A DNA stretch of 60,158 bases, from contig NZ_QJUM01000035.1 of the NCBI RefSeq assembly GCF_004327355.1, positions 1-60,158 on the forward strand, given 5' to 3'. Made by a program: the position numbers and the translations under genes. The DNA comes from Phytopseudomonas dryadis. Its GTDB lineage: Bacteria > Pseudomonadota > Gammaproteobacteria > Pseudomonadales > Pseudomonadaceae. Below the pieces are notes generated by a model. It had not been told where the DNA came from and searched no databases. It saw only the letters and a program-made list of their open reading frames with translations. Position 1 is the stretch's first letter. Every line of letters begins with the position of its first letter. This document shows positions 51,899-60,158 of this stretch, piece after piece.

Positions 51899-52315
51899 TG
51901 CTCTTCTCCTCTGGCTCCGGCTTTGCCGCCGGCATGAGTCGTCTGAGAACTGACCCCTATGCCTCGGACGGTCGTGTCGCACCGCCAGTTTCTTCAGCCC
52001 TCACAAGGTATGAGTGAAGTTCACCCGGATAGGTTTGACCAGAAATTCGCCCGCCAGCCGATCCGCCCGTCGCTCGCCCCCGGTCGGCCCGCTGGAGCGC
52101 CCGCCATTGGCGCGGTCGCGACCTGGTAACCAGGTATGTCCGCAGGCCCCGGTGCGCCGTCGGTGAACCTCGCCTCGACGGCCGTCGGGGCCGCAGCCAG
52201 GCGGCATGTGGCGAAGGGCGGGCTAAGTCCCTGCAACTCGTGTGTGCGTTTTGGCCCCTGCCGTGACCGGAGCAAAAAATGCTATGTTCCGCACCCTCTT
52301 GAGCGAGGGTTCGGC
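51899..52315. other. Gap of 417 bases without a recognisable gene
   Basis: The stretch between the divergent Yip1-like and small membrane-protein genes has short GC-rich frames only and no repeat shared with the other gaps. It must hold the promoters of both genes. Small local dyads such as GACCTGGTAACCAGGT (52119-52134) can be seen but show no clear pattern. Confidence 0.5.
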
Positions 52316-52618
52316 ATGAGTGGCAGCAAACGGCACAACGATTCGGCGGATCAGGGCGACAACGGCAAGCGTAGCGGTTGTCTGTGGCTGATCCTGCTCG
52401 GGATCGCCTTCATCGTCCTGGTGTTCGGCATCATCATCTATTCCATCACCCGCGATCAGACCGCAGAAGTGCAGGCCAACGAAGTGCGGGCCATCCAGGC
52501 ATGCTGGGTCAAGGCCAATGACCCGTCGGCCACGCCGACCTCGCGCGCCTTCGCCACCGACAGCTGCAAGGAAATGGAAAAGCAGTTCCGCATCAAGTAC
52601 GGCCGTGAGCCTGAATAG
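52316..52618 (+). CDS. Small single-span membrane protein
   Basis: The 100-residue protein has a charged N-terminus, one membrane helix (about residues 22-43; CLWLILLGIAFIVLVFGIIIYSI) and a C-terminal soluble segment with two cysteines (QACWVKAN and DSCKEMEK), which could form a disulfide outside the cell membrane. Family unknown. The GAGGGT ribosome site precedes the start. The next gene begins seven bases after it. Confidence 0.65.
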   Translation: MSGSKRHNDSADQGDNGKRSGCLWLILLGIAFIVLVFGIIIYSITRDQTAEVQANEVRAIQACWVKANDPSATPTSRAFATDSCKEMEKQFRIKYGREPE

Positions 52619-52625
52619 GGCGAGC

Positions 52626-53228
52626 ATGCACAACGTGCCTTCCAAGCGTTTTCTTCTGATCCTGTGCCTGCTGGCGGCGCTCGCGGTGCTGGCCATCGCC
52701 GTGTGGAGCTGGTCGCGTTTCGGCGTGGCCTACCTGAGGCCGTTCAGCGAACAGGATCAGCAGGCCGTGTTCTTCCAGGGCGGCGGGCTCAGGCTGCCTG
52801 ACGAACTGGCCGGCCCTGGGCCGATCCGTGTGGTGCACTTCTGGGACCCGCAGTGTCCTTGCCACAAGGAGACCGACGCCCATCTCAATTACCTGATCAG
52901 TCTCTACCGGTTCTCCGGCGTCGAGTTCTACAGCGTGCAGAAGCCCGGCAGCGAAGGCGAGATGCTGCCCTTCCTGCGCGGCAAGCTGACACCGCTGGAG
53001 TCGCTCGAGGGCATGCAGGCGATTCCGGCCAGCCCGGCCATCGCCATCTGGGATCAGGCGGGGCGTCTGGCCTATGCCGGTCCCTACAGCGAGGGGCTGG
53101 TATGCAATTCTTCGAACAGTTTCGTCGAGCCGATTCTCGATGCGCTGTCGGCCAATCGCCCCGTGTCCGCCGCCAATACCATGGCGGTCGGTTGCTACTG
53201 CGATTGGGCTTCTGGCGGACGTCCATGA
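52626..53228 (+). CDS. Membrane-anchored thioredoxin-like protein (DUF6436-type)
   Basis: The 200-residue protein has an N-terminal anchor (about residues 8-28) and a thioredoxin-like periplasmic domain: IRVVHFWDPQCPCHKETD has a CPC in place of CxxC, and SPAIAIWDQAG gives the cis-proline-like segment. A C-terminal GCYCDWA adds two more cysteines. It may handle disulfides or copper, perhaps for the cytochrome oxidase encoded next, but this is only suggested by proximity. Confidence 0.7.
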   Translation: MHNVPSKRFLLILCLLAALAVLAIAVWSWSRFGVAYLRPFSEQDQQAVFFQGGGLRLPDELAGPGPIRVVHFWDPQCPCHKETDAHLNYLISLYRFSGVEFYSVQKPGSEGEMLPFLRGKLTPLESLEGMQAIPASPAIAIWDQAGRLAYAGPYSEGLVCNSSNSFVEPILDALSANRPVSAANTMAVGCYCDWASGGRP

Positions 53229-53235
53229 TGCAGCT

Positions 53236-53264
53236 CAATAACCATGCTTATTTTGTGGTTATTG
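53236..53264. other. Nine-base inverted repeat CAATAACCA / TGGTTATTG
   Basis: The arms are exact and separated by 11 AT-rich bases, starting eight bases after the stop of the thioredoxin-like gene. There is no T run, so an operator is as likely as a transcript end. Confidence 0.4.
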
Positions 53265-53679
53265 GTGTGCGACATAATGCCGCGCGGTTTGTGCGGGTTG
53301 AGCCACTAATATGATCCACGAGCCGTGCGCCGGCTTGCTGCGGGCAGCCGATGGAACTTCGCGGAGGTGCTGCAGGCGTGGTCACATGGGGCTTTGCGGG
53401 AAATCATGGTGGGTGCGCACAGCGCCGTTCGAGGCGAGCCGGGCCGACGCCGCTGCGCCGGTGCGCTTGGCAGGACCGGACTATTTGTCCGTCCATCGTC
53501 GTTAGGCGGTTGGTTTTTTTGCCGCCGTAACCGAAAATGTCGCCCCCTCCGTTTAGTGGTTTCGATACGCTGAGCCGATTGCGGTGCCCGTGGCACCGTT
53601 TTCCTGGCATGCCCGGTTGTATTGGCTATCAGGCTGAACAAAACGATATGTGGGATATCACTTTGCTGAAGGTCGTGAA
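53265..53679. promoter_or_regulatory. Long leader/promoter region of cyoABCDE
   Basis: About 415 bases with no supported gene precede cyoA. The last 40 bases hold a GAAGG ribosome site at 53669-53673. A T-rich run GGTTTTTTTGCCGCC lies near 53513-53526. No clear -35/-10 pair or Fnr-type box was found by eye; cyo operons are commonly controlled by oxygen and iron, which cannot be confirmed here. Confidence 0.4.
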
Positions 53680-54573
53680 ATGAGAGAAGAGAAGTACCAC
53701 CGCTTGTTCCGCACGCTTCTGACGATTGTCGTGGCCGTCTCCCTGAGTGGCTGCGACTGGGTTCTTTTCGATTCGAAAGGACAGATCGGCATCGAGCAGC
53801 GCAACCTCATCATTACCGCCACCCTGCTGATGCTGATCGTGGTGGTTCCCGTCATCTTCATGACCATTCTGTTCGCCTGGCGCTACCGCTCCTCGAACAA
53901 GGACGCGACCTACGCGCCGGAGTGGGCTCACTCGCACAAGATCGAGGCCCTGGTATGGGGTATTCCCTGCGTGATCATCGCGGTTCTGGCCGTGATCACC
54001 TGGAAGACCACCCATTCGCTGGACCCGTATCGTCCGATCGAGTCCTCGGTGAAGCCGGTGACGGTCGAAGTGGTCTCGCTCGACTGGAAATGGCTGTTCA
54101 TCTACCCGGAGCAGGGCATCGCCAGCGTCAATGAACTGTATATCCCGGACAACACGCCGATCAGTTTCCAGATTACCTCGCAATCGGTGATGAACACCTT
54201 CTTCATCCCGCAACTGGGCGGCATGGTCTACGCCATGGGCGGCATGCGCACCCAACTGCACCTGATCGCCAACGAGCCGGGCGAGTTCTTCGGCCTGTCG
54301 GGCAACTACAGCGGTCACGGTTTCTCGGGCATGAAGTTCGCCGTGCACGCGACCAGCAACGAAGAGTTCGAGCAGTGGGTGGCCCAGGCCAAGCAGTCGC
54401 CGAACACGCTGGATTTCGACAGCTACAAGCTGCTGGCCAAGGCCAGTGAAAACAATCCCGTCGAGTACTTCAACGCTCAGCCTGGTCTGTTCCGGCAGAT
54501 CCTCGGCCAGTACATCGACTATACGAGCAAACATGTGAGCGAAGCCGCGCACGATTCAGGTGCGGAGGAATAA
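53680..54573 (+). CDS. cyoA: Cytochrome bo3 ubiquinol oxidase subunit II
   Basis: The 297-residue subunit has a lipoprotein signal (VAVSLSGC), two membrane helices and a cupredoxin-like periplasmic domain. The CuA-binding cysteines are absent (QLGGMVYAMGGMRTQLHLIA instead), as expected for a quinol, not a cytochrome c, oxidase. The ATG at 53680 gives a proper signal peptide; the frame opens ten codons upstream. First gene of cyoABCDE; cyoB follows after three bases. Confidence 0.95.
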   Translation: MREEKYHRLFRTLLTIVVAVSLSGCDWVLFDSKGQIGIEQRNLIITATLLMLIVVVPVIFMTILFAWRYRSSNKDATYAPEWAHSHKIEALVWGIPCVIIAVLAVITWKTTHSLDPYRPIESSVKPVTVEVVSLDWKWLFIYPEQGIASVNELYIPDNTPISFQITSQSVMNTFFIPQLGGMVYAMGGMRTQLHLIANEPGEFFGLSGNYSGHGFSGMKFAVHATSNEEFEQWVAQAKQSPNTLDFDSYKLLAKASENNPVEYFNAQPGLFRQILGQYIDYTSKHVSEAAHDSGAEE

Positions 54574-54576
54574 ACG

Positions 54577-56550
54577 ATGTTCGGAAAGCTGACACTAGAC
54601 GCAATACCCCTGCACGAACCCATCCTGGTGGTCACGATGATTGCCGTGGCCCTGGGCGGGATCGGGCTGTTCGCCGCGCTGACCTACTTCAAGAAGTGGG
54701 GCTACCTGTGGCATGAGTGGCTGACCTCGGTCGACCACAAGAAGATCGGCGTGATGTACATCCTCGTCGCCCTGGTCATGCTGGTCCGTGGTTTCGCCGA
54801 CGCCATCATGATGCGTACCCAGCTGGCCATGGCCACTGGCGGTTCGGAAGGGTATCTGCCACCGCACCACTACGATCAGATCTTCACCGCCCACGGCACG
54901 ATCATGATCTTCTTCGTGGCCATGCCGCTGGTGGTCGGTCTGATGAACATCGTCGTGCCGCTGCAGATCGGTGCGCGCGACGTCGCCTTCCCGTTCCTCA
55001 ACTCGCTGAGCTTCTGGCTGTTCGTGGTCGGCGTGCTGCTGACCAACATCTCGCTGTTCGTCGGTGAGTTCGCCATGACCGGCTGGGTCGCCTATCCGCC
55101 CTTGTCAGGTATCGAATACAGTCCCGGGGTCGGGGTCGACTACTATATATGGGCGTTGCAGATATCCGGTATCGGTACGCTGCTGACCGGGGTGAACTTC
55201 TTCGTCACCATCATCAAGATGCGTGCCCCCGGCATGACCCTGATGAAGATGCCGATCTTCACCTGGACCATCCTGTGCGCCAACGTCATCATTCTCGGTG
55301 CCTTCCCGATCCTCACCGCCGTGCTCGGCATGCTGACCCTGGATCGCTACCTGGATTTCCACTTCTTCACCAACGAAGCGGGCGGCAATCCGATGATGTA
55401 CGTCAACCTGCTGTGGGCCTGGGGCCACCCGGAGGTGTACATCCTGATCCTGCCGGCCTTCGGCGTGTTCTCCGAGGTGACCGCGACCTTCGCCCGCAAG
55501 CGTCTGTTCGGTTATGCCTCGATGGTCTGGGCCACCGTGGCCATCACCGTGCTGTCGTTCGTGGTCTGGCTGCACCACTTCTTCACCATGGGCTCTGGCG
55601 CCAGCGTCAACGCCTTCTTCGGCATCGCCACGATGATCATCGCCATCCCGACCGGGGTGAAGATCTTCACCTGGCTGTTCACCATGTACCGCGGCCGTCT
55701 GGAGTTCACCTCGCCGATCCTGTGGACCCTGGGTTTCATCATCACCTTCTCCATCGGTGGTATGACCGGCGTGCTGCTGGCCGTGCCGGGTGCCGACTTC
55801 CTGCTGCACAACAGCCTGTTCCTGATCGCCCACTTCCACAACGTGATCATCGGTGGCGCGGTGTTCGGCTACATGGCCGGTATCACCTACTGGTTCCCGA
55901 AAGCGTTCGGCTTCAAGCTCCACGAGGGCTGGGGCAAGGCGTCCTTCTGGTTCTGGATCGTCGGTTTCTACCTGGCCTTCATGCCGCTGTACATCCTCGG
56001 CTTCATGGGCATGACCCGTCGCCTGAACAGCACCACCAACCCGGAATGGGAACCGTGGCTGCAGATCGCCGTGGTCGGCGCCGTGCTGATCGGCATCGGT
56101 ATCGTCTGCACTGTCGTCCAGTTCGCCGTGTCGATCATCAAGCGCAAGGAACTGGCCGACGTCACCGGTGACCCGTGGAACGCCCGCACCCTGGAATGGT
56201 CGACCTCGTCGCCACCGCCGTTCTACAACTTCGCGGTGACCCCGCGCGGTGACCGTATCGACGAATTCCACGAGATGAAGCGTGATGGCCTGCCGGCTGC
56301 TCCGAGCAAGTACGCACCGATCCACATGCCGAAGAACACCGGCGTGGGTCTGGTCATGTCGGCCGCCGCCCTGGTCTTCGGTTTCGCCCTGATCTGGCAC
56401 ATCTGGTGGCTGGCGGCCCTGAGCTTCGTGGGAACCTTCGTCGTCCTGATCCGCAACAGCTACAACCAGGACGTCGACTACTACGTGCAGCCCGACGAGA
56501 TCGAAAGGATCGAGAAGGCACACATTCAAGCAAAGGCTAATCAGGCGTAA
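54577..56550 (+). CDS. cyoB: Cytochrome bo3 ubiquinol oxidase subunit I
   Basis: The 657-residue, 15-helix catalytic subunit holds low-spin heme b and the heme o3-CuB centre that reduces oxygen and pumps protons. Visible signatures are WGHPEVYILILPAFG (CuB histidine cross-linked to tyrosine), VVWLHHFFTMG (two further CuB histidines) and LIAHFHNVIIGG (heme ligands). Length is almost the same as E. coli CyoB. Confidence 0.97.
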   Translation: MFGKLTLDAIPLHEPILVVTMIAVALGGIGLFAALTYFKKWGYLWHEWLTSVDHKKIGVMYILVALVMLVRGFADAIMMRTQLAMATGGSEGYLPPHHYDQIFTAHGTIMIFFVAMPLVVGLMNIVVPLQIGARDVAFPFLNSLSFWLFVVGVLLTNISLFVGEFAMTGWVAYPPLSGIEYSPGVGVDYYIWALQISGIGTLLTGVNFFVTIIKMRAPGMTLMKMPIFTWTILCANVIILGAFPILTAVLGMLTLDRYLDFHFFTNEAGGNPMMYVNLLWAWGHPEVYILILPAFGVFSEVTATFARKRLFGYASMVWATVAITVLSFVVWLHHFFTMGSGASVNAFFGIATMIIAIPTGVKIFTWLFTMYRGRLEFTSPILWTLGFIITFSIGGMTGVLLAVPGADFLLHNSLFLIAHFHNVIIGGAVFGYMAGITYWFPKAFGFKLHEGWGKASFWFWIVGFYLAFMPLYILGFMGMTRRLNSTTNPEWEPWLQIAVVGAVLIGIGIVCTVVQFAVSIIKRKELADVTGDPWNARTLEWSTSSPPPFYNFAVTPRGDRIDEFHEMKRDGLPAAPSKYAPIHMPKNTGVGLVMSAAALVFGFALIWHIWWLAALSFVGTFVVLIRNSYNQDVDYYVQPDEIERIEKAHIQAKANQA

Positions 56551-56553
56551 ACC

Positions 56554-57177
56554 ATGTCCAGTGAAGTGATCAGCAACCACGCTGCTCATGCCGATGAGCA
56601 TGAGCACGAACACCACCACGACGCGGGTGAAATGAAGGTCTTCGGGTTCTGGATCTACCTGATGACCGACTGCATCCTGTTCGCGAGTATCTTCGCAGGC
56701 TTCGCGGTGCTCAGCACCGCCTATGCCGGCGGTCCTACTCCGCAGGATCTGATCGACCTGAAACTCGTTCTGGTCGAGACCTTCGCCCTGCTGTTCTCCA
56801 GTATCACCTACGGCATGGCCATGCTGGCCATGTACCGTGGCGACAAGGCCAAGGTGCTCAGCTGGCTGGCTGCCACCTTCCTGTTCGGGGTGGTCTTCAT
56901 CTCGATCGAACTCTATGAGTTCCACCACCTGATCCACGAAGGTGCCGGCCCGCAGGTCAGCGCCTACTGGTCCGCGTTCTTCACCCTGGTCGGTACCCAC
57001 GGCCTGCACGTGAGCGCCGGTCTGATCTGGATGGCGGTGATGATGCATCAGGTCGCCAGCCGTGGCCTGACCCCGGTCACCCAGACCCGCCTGAGCTGCC
57101 TGAGCCTGTTCTGGCACTTCCTCGACGTGGTCTGGATCTGTGTGTTCACCGTTGTCTATCTGATGGGGGCCCTGTAA
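56554..57177 (+). CDS. cyoC: Cytochrome bo3 ubiquinol oxidase subunit III
   Basis: The 207-residue subunit has a His/Glu-rich N-terminal tail (HADEHEHEHHHD) and five membrane helices, with TLVGTHGLHVSAGLIWM and FWHFLDVVWICVF as in the family. It stabilises the catalytic core. It begins three bases after cyoB and overlaps cyoD by one base. Confidence 0.95.
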   Translation: MSSEVISNHAAHADEHEHEHHHDAGEMKVFGFWIYLMTDCILFASIFAGFAVLSTAYAGGPTPQDLIDLKLVLVETFALLFSSITYGMAMLAMYRGDKAKVLSWLAATFLFGVVFISIELYEFHHLIHEGAGPQVSAYWSAFFTLVGTHGLHVSAGLIWMAVMMHQVASRGLTPVTQTRLSCLSLFWHFLDVVWICVFTVVYLMGAL

Positions 57178-57509
57178 TGGCGCATGATCACCACTCTTCG
57201 GCGGGGGCCGGCCACGGCAGCGTCAAGGACTACGTCGTCGGCTTCGTGCTGTCGGTGATTCTCACCGTGATTCCGTTCGCGCTCGTGATGAACCCCGTCA
57301 TGTCGAAAGCGGCCACGCTGTTCACCGTCGTCGCCTTCGCTGTCGTGCAGATCTATGTACACCTGGTGTACTTCCTGCACATGAACACCTCGTCCGAGCA
57401 GCGCTGGAACACGGTCGCCTTCGTGTTCACCGTGCTGATCACCATCATCGTCGTCGCGCTCTCGATCTGGATCATCTGGAGCATGCACTACTACATGATG
57501 ACCAACTAA
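57177..57509 (+). CDS. cyoD: Cytochrome bo3 ubiquinol oxidase subunit IV
   Basis: The 110-residue protein has three membrane helices (VGFVLSVILTVIPFALVM, VVAFAVVQIYVHLVYFLHM, TVLITIIVVALSIWIIW). It assists assembly of CuB in subunit I. Its ATG shares a base with the cyoC stop (TAATG), so translation is coupled. Confidence 0.94.
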   Translation: MAHDHHSSAGAGHGSVKDYVVGFVLSVILTVIPFALVMNPVMSKAATLFTVVAFAVVQIYVHLVYFLHMNTSSEQRWNTVAFVFTVLITIIVVALSIWIIWSMHYYMMTN

Positions 57510-57523
57510 AAGAGAGCAGCCTG

Positions 57524-58465
57524 ATGTTCAAGCAATACCTGCTCCTGACCAAGCCGGGCATCGTCTTCGGAAATCTGATTTCCGTCGCCGGTGGCTTCTT
57601 CCTGGCTTCGCAGGGGAATATCGATCTGGCGCTGTTCCTGGCGACGGCGCTCGGGGTCGCTCTGGTGATTGCTTCCGGTTGCGTGTTCAACAACTACATC
57701 GATAGGGACATCGATCAGAAGATGGAGCGGACCAAGAACCGGGTGCTGGTAAAAGGCCTGGTTTCGCCGACTCATGCCATCGTCTACGCCTGCGTCCTCG
57801 GGATCGCAGGCGTTGCCTTGCTCTATAAAGCCACCAATGTGCTTGCAGTCGTCCTGGTCCTGATGGGCTTCGTCGTCTACGTCGGGCTGTACAGCCTGTA
57901 CCTCAAGCGGCATTCGGTTTATGGAACCTTGGTTGGCAGTCTGTCGGGCGCCGCTCCGCCTGTTGTGGGCTATTGCGCCGTAAGCAACGAGTTCGACATG
58001 GGAGCGGCAATCCTGTTGCTGATCTTCAGCCTCTGGCAGATGCCCCATTCGTACGCCATTGCCATCTTCCGCTTCAATGACTACCAGGCCGCCAACATTC
58101 CGGTGTTGCCGGTGATCAAGGGCGTGCCCGCTGCCAAGCGTCACATCGTCCTGTACATCGCCGCCTTCCTGGTCGCCACGCTGATGCTCACCATCAGCGG
58201 CTATGCCGGCTACAACTATTTCGCCGTCGCTGCCGTCAGCGGCGCCTACTGGTTGTGGATGGGCGTTTCCGGCTACAAGGCCGTGGACGACAAGGTCTGG
58301 GCCAGAAAGCTGTTCGTCTTCTCCATCGTCACCATCACTGCCTTGAGCGTGATGATGTCGGTGGACTTCCAGTCGACGCCGAGCCAGATGCTGATGACTT
58401 CGGTCAACCACATCTGCGGCGCCGACAGTGTCAGTGGCTTCTGCGCGGCCTTCGCCGTGCGCTGA
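57524..58465 (+). CDS. cyoE: Protoheme IX farnesyltransferase (heme O synthase)
   Basis: CyoE adds a farnesyl group to heme b to make heme o for subunit I. The 313-residue UbiA-family membrane protein has NNYIDRDIDQKMERTKNR, the Mg/pyrophosphate-binding motif, and a second loop YSLYLKRHSVYGTLVG. It is about 17 residues longer than E. coli CyoE, the extra part being at the C-terminus (ICGADSVSGFCAAFAVR). A strong terminator follows. Confidence 0.95.
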   Translation: MFKQYLLLTKPGIVFGNLISVAGGFFLASQGNIDLALFLATALGVALVIASGCVFNNYIDRDIDQKMERTKNRVLVKGLVSPTHAIVYACVLGIAGVALLYKATNVLAVVLVLMGFVVYVGLYSLYLKRHSVYGTLVGSLSGAAPPVVGYCAVSNEFDMGAAILLLIFSLWQMPHSYAIAIFRFNDYQAANIPVLPVIKGVPAAKRHIVLYIAAFLVATLMLTISGYAGYNYFAVAAVSGAYWLWMGVSGYKAVDDKVWARKLFVFSIVTITALSVMMSVDFQSTPSQMLMTSVNHICGADSVSGFCAAFAVR

Positions 58466-58486
58466 GCGCCGACCGGGTGGATCGAG

Positions 58487-58521
58487 CGGGTCCCTTCATC
58501 GACGATGAAGGGACCCGTTTT
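58487..58521 (+). terminator. Terminator of cyoABCDE
   Basis: CGGGTCCCTTCATC and GATGAAGGGACCCG form a perfect 14-base stem with a three-base loop, followed by TTTT, 22 bases after the cyoE stop. Confidence 0.93.
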
Positions 58522-58579
58522 CGTTCAGGGCTGATAAGGTGTCTGCAACGAGGATTTCAGCGCGGGTGAGGATGTGGTT

Positions 58580-58978
58580 ATGGCGATGAGCTTCGATGAG
58601 CAGGACCCCTTCATCAAGGGGCTCAAGGAACGGCTGCCCAATGACTTGAGGGAGTCGTTCAGCGTCGAGCAGCTCGAGGCATTGAAAGTGGCCTTCGGGG
58701 CGCGCAAGTGGGGGCAGCATCGTCTGGATCTGCGTGGCACCCTGAAACTATGGCGCTGGCGTTACTACTTCGTGCTGCTGGCCGGGCGCAACCAGCGCGA
58801 TCTCAGCCGGGTCCAGCAGGAGTTGTCGCTGACGGCCAAGGCGGCCGTGCTCAGCCTGTTCCTGCTGCTGTCGCTGCTGGTCGGCCTGCTGTTCCTGTAC
58901 CTGGCCAAGTCGGCCCTGGGCATCAACCTGTTTTCCGGTTTCTCCCTGGGGCTCTGGGACTGGTTCAGGAGCGGCTGA
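58580..58978 (+). CDS. Hypothetical membrane-associated protein
   Basis: The 132-residue protein has a soluble N-terminal 60 residues (FIKGLKERLPNDLRESFSVEQLEALKVAFGARKWG), a basic-aromatic segment (LWRWRYYFVLLAGRNQR) and one strong membrane helix near the C-terminus (about 92-112). No family is recognised with certainty. The ATG at 58580 follows GAGG at good distance; a GTG two codons upstream is possible. Its end overlaps the convergent methyltransferase gene by 14 bases. Confidence 0.7.
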   Translation: MAMSFDEQDPFIKGLKERLPNDLRESFSVEQLEALKVAFGARKWGQHRLDLRGTLKLWRWRYYFVLLAGRNQRDLSRVQQELSLTAKAAVLSLFLLLSLLVGLLFLYLAKSALGINLFSGFSLGLWDWFRSG

Positions 58979-59903
58979 ACAGCAGCGCCTTGAGGCCGCC
59001 TTCGGGCTGGCTGTCGGGAAATTCCGGCGGGTTTGTCAGGCGCTGTTCGAAGTGCAGCTCGGGGGCTTCGCTGGCCATCCCGGCAATCAGGAAGTCGCTG
59101 CCGACTGCCGGGTCGTTGACACAGGCCAGCACGCGTCCCCGTTCGCCGAGCAGTTCGGGTAGCTTGCGCAGGATCTTCCGATAGTCGCGGCTGAGGGCGA
59201 AACTGCCTTTCTGGAAGGAGGGCGGGTCGATGATGATCAGGTCGTAGGGGCCATGCCGTTTCACCTTGCCCCAGGACTTGAACAGCTCGTGGCCGAGAAA
59301 ACTGACCCGGCTCAGCTCGTGCCCGTTCAGGCGGTGGTTGTCGCGGCCGCGGCTCAGCGCCGCCCTGGCCATGTCCAGGTTCACCACGTGCTCGGCACCG
59401 CCGGCGATGGCGGCAACGGAGAAGCCGCAGGTATAGGCGAACAGATTGAGCACGCGCTGCCCGCGGGCGTGCTCGCGCACCCAGCGCCGGCCGAGGCGCA
59501 TGTCGAGGAACAGGCCACTGTTCTGTTTCCTGCCCAGGTCGAGAACGAAGCGCAGGCCTTCTTCTGTGATGACCCATTCATCCGGCAGCTCGCCGAGCAG
59601 GCATTGCATCGGGCTGTCGGCCTGATAGCGGTGCTGCAACAGCAGGCTGCGGGCCTGGCTGCGCTGCCATTGGTCTGACTGGCTCAGTCGCCGCAGCATC
59701 TGTTGCAGGCCGTCGAGCTCGGCCTGGGCCGGCTCCCTGAACAGGCACAGTAGAACGATGCCCTGCAGCCAGTCGACGGTGACGTGCTCGAGCCCTGCCC
59801 AGCAGCGGCCACGGCCATGGAACAGGCGGCGGGTCTCCGCGGGGGCGTCGGCCAGGGCGTGTTCCAGGTGCTGCTGCAGAAAGGCGAGGTTGTCCGGGGT
59901 CAT
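58965..59903 (-). CDS. Class I SAM-dependent methyltransferase, RlmI/RlmL-like
   Basis: The 312-residue protein has the SAM site VLNLFAYTCGFSVAAI, NLDMARAAL (ribose aspartate) and IIDPPSF, the DPPSF form used by the RlmI-type rRNA methylases, preceded by GLFLDMRLGRRWV. It likely methylates a base of RNA, target unknown; no PUA domain is seen, and the first 130 residues show no clear domain. The ATG at 59903 is used because protein-like sequence starts there. Confidence 0.8.
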   Translation of the reverse strand: MTPDNLAFLQQHLEHALADAPAETRRLFHGRGRCWAGLEHVTVDWLQGIVLLCLFREPAQAELDGLQQMLRRLSQSDQWQRSQARSLLLQHRYQADSPMQCLLGELPDEWVITEEGLRFVLDLGRKQNSGLFLDMRLGRRWVREHARGQRVLNLFAYTCGFSVAAIAGGAEHVVNLDMARAALSRGRDNHRLNGHELSRVSFLGHELFKSWGKVKRHGPYDLIIIDPPSFQKGSFALSRDYRKILRKLPELLGERGRVLACVNDPAVGSDFLIAGMASEAPELHFEQRLTNPPEFPDSQPEGGLKALLFSRS

Positions 59904-60015
59904 GGAGCGGGATCGTGGAGGCTGGCCGCGCAGTTTAAGGTAAAGCACTCGCTCGGTGTTCCCCCCCTTCCTCTCGGCAGAGAGGCTGGGGAGGGCGGAA
60001 CCTGCGACAAATCGA

Positions 60016-60043
60016 TAAAAAAGCCCGTCGCGAGGACGGGCCG
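60016..60043 (-). terminator. Terminator of the porin gene
   Basis: On the minus strand GGCCCGTCCTCGCGACGGGC is followed by six T residues (with CGGCCCGTC at its base), 29 bases beyond the stop of the porin gene at 60072. Confidence 0.9.
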
Positions 60044-60071
60044 AAAAGTGCCATGACCCGGGAGTGATCGG

Positions 60072-60158
60072 TTACAGGAACGAGATCGGGTAGTTGAAGA
60101 TCAGGCGGTTCTCGTCGAACTCGTTGCTGCTGTAGTCGCGGCGCATGCTGGAGTTGCG
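60072..60158 (-). CDS. OprD-family porin, C-terminal fragment
   Basis: The last 28 residues end SNEFDENRLIFNYPISFL, a final beta strand of the OprD type (ENxxRLIxxYP). OprD porins let small carboxylates and amino acids across the outer membrane. The main part of the gene lies beyond the window edge, so the substrate group cannot be judged. Confidence 0.65.
   Translation of the reverse strand, partial: RNSSMRRDYSSNEFDENRLIFNYPISFL

Noticed and set aside
51899..52275. Short frames between the Yip1-like gene and the small membrane-protein gene
   Set aside because: They are Arg/Pro/Gly-rich GC artefacts on both strands, with no ribosome site or conserved pattern.
53311..53641. Overlapping short ORFs in the cyo leader
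   Set aside because: Three frames overlap on both strands, composition is Arg/Cys-rich and none has a plausible start signal.
55105..57117. A 670-codon minus-strand frame over cyoB and cyoC
   Set aside because: It is antisense to conserved oxidase genes, rich in His, Gln and Asp, with no family features.

Overview
The window is about 60 kb of a high-GC gammaproteobacterial chromosome, almost certainly Pseudomonas in the broad sense. Gene content and order support this: hemH-uraA-upp-hpt, sbcB-mvaT-purU followed by a small cluster and a PctA/B/C-type chemoreceptor, a cyoABCDE operon, an MvaT regulator and an OprD-type porin tail. Intergenic regions carry several families of Pseudomonas-like dispersed hairpin repeats. 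I saw no tRNA, rRNA or CRISPR array.

Layout. 1-9.3 kb: the 3' end of an IS110-family transposase, a renalase-like FAD oxidoreductase, a TIGR01777 epimerase-like gene with hemH, the pyrimidine/purine salvage genes uraA, upp and hpt, and a SulP anion transporter. A near-perfect LitR/PplR (B12-dependent light regulator) operator lies between the two divergent genes at 1263-1286. 9.3-17.2 kb: a seven-gene minus-strand MoxR/DUF58/DUF4350/DUF4129/SpoIIM/RDD membrane cluster with overlapping genes. 17.3-21.1 kb: sbcB and mvaT, separated by the decayed remains of a tandem duplication that left two paralogous membrane-protein genes and pieces of RDD, sbcB and mvaT. 21.3-26.7 kb: purU, a CBS protein, an amino-acid chemoreceptor and a YjgR ATPase.

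26.8-47 kb is the most coherent block, a hexuronate/aldarate catabolic island. Uronate is imported by TRAP transporters (one DctQM pair, two substrate-binding proteins) and oxidised by uronate dehydrogenase. The lactone is opened by an SMP-30 lactonase (with an amidohydrolase that carries an in-frame amber codon). Glucarate and galactarate enter through a GudP-type MFS carrier and are dehydrated by GudD and GarD. KdgD converts the product to alpha-ketoglutaric semialdehyde. The last enzyme, the semialdehyde dehydrogenase, is not in the window. A FadR-type GntR regulator probably acts on a 13-bp motif, GTYGTNNNATRAC, found at four promoters, with a perfect-palindrome variant at a fifth place. 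A LacI regulator probably acts on two palindromes before gudP-garD. Six leaders carry AANAANAA motifs typical of Hfq/Crc catabolite repression.

47-60 kb: a Sel1 lipoprotein; a gamma-glutamylpolyamine-type operon (FAD oxidase, cupin repressor, glutamine-synthetase-like ligase) with a triplet of AT-rich operator-like repeats; a Yip1-like membrane protein; two small envelope proteins; the cyoABCDE quinol oxidase operon; an RNA methyltransferase-like gene; and the 3' end of an OprD-family porin gene.

All assignments come from reading translated sequence and motifs. No database search was run.
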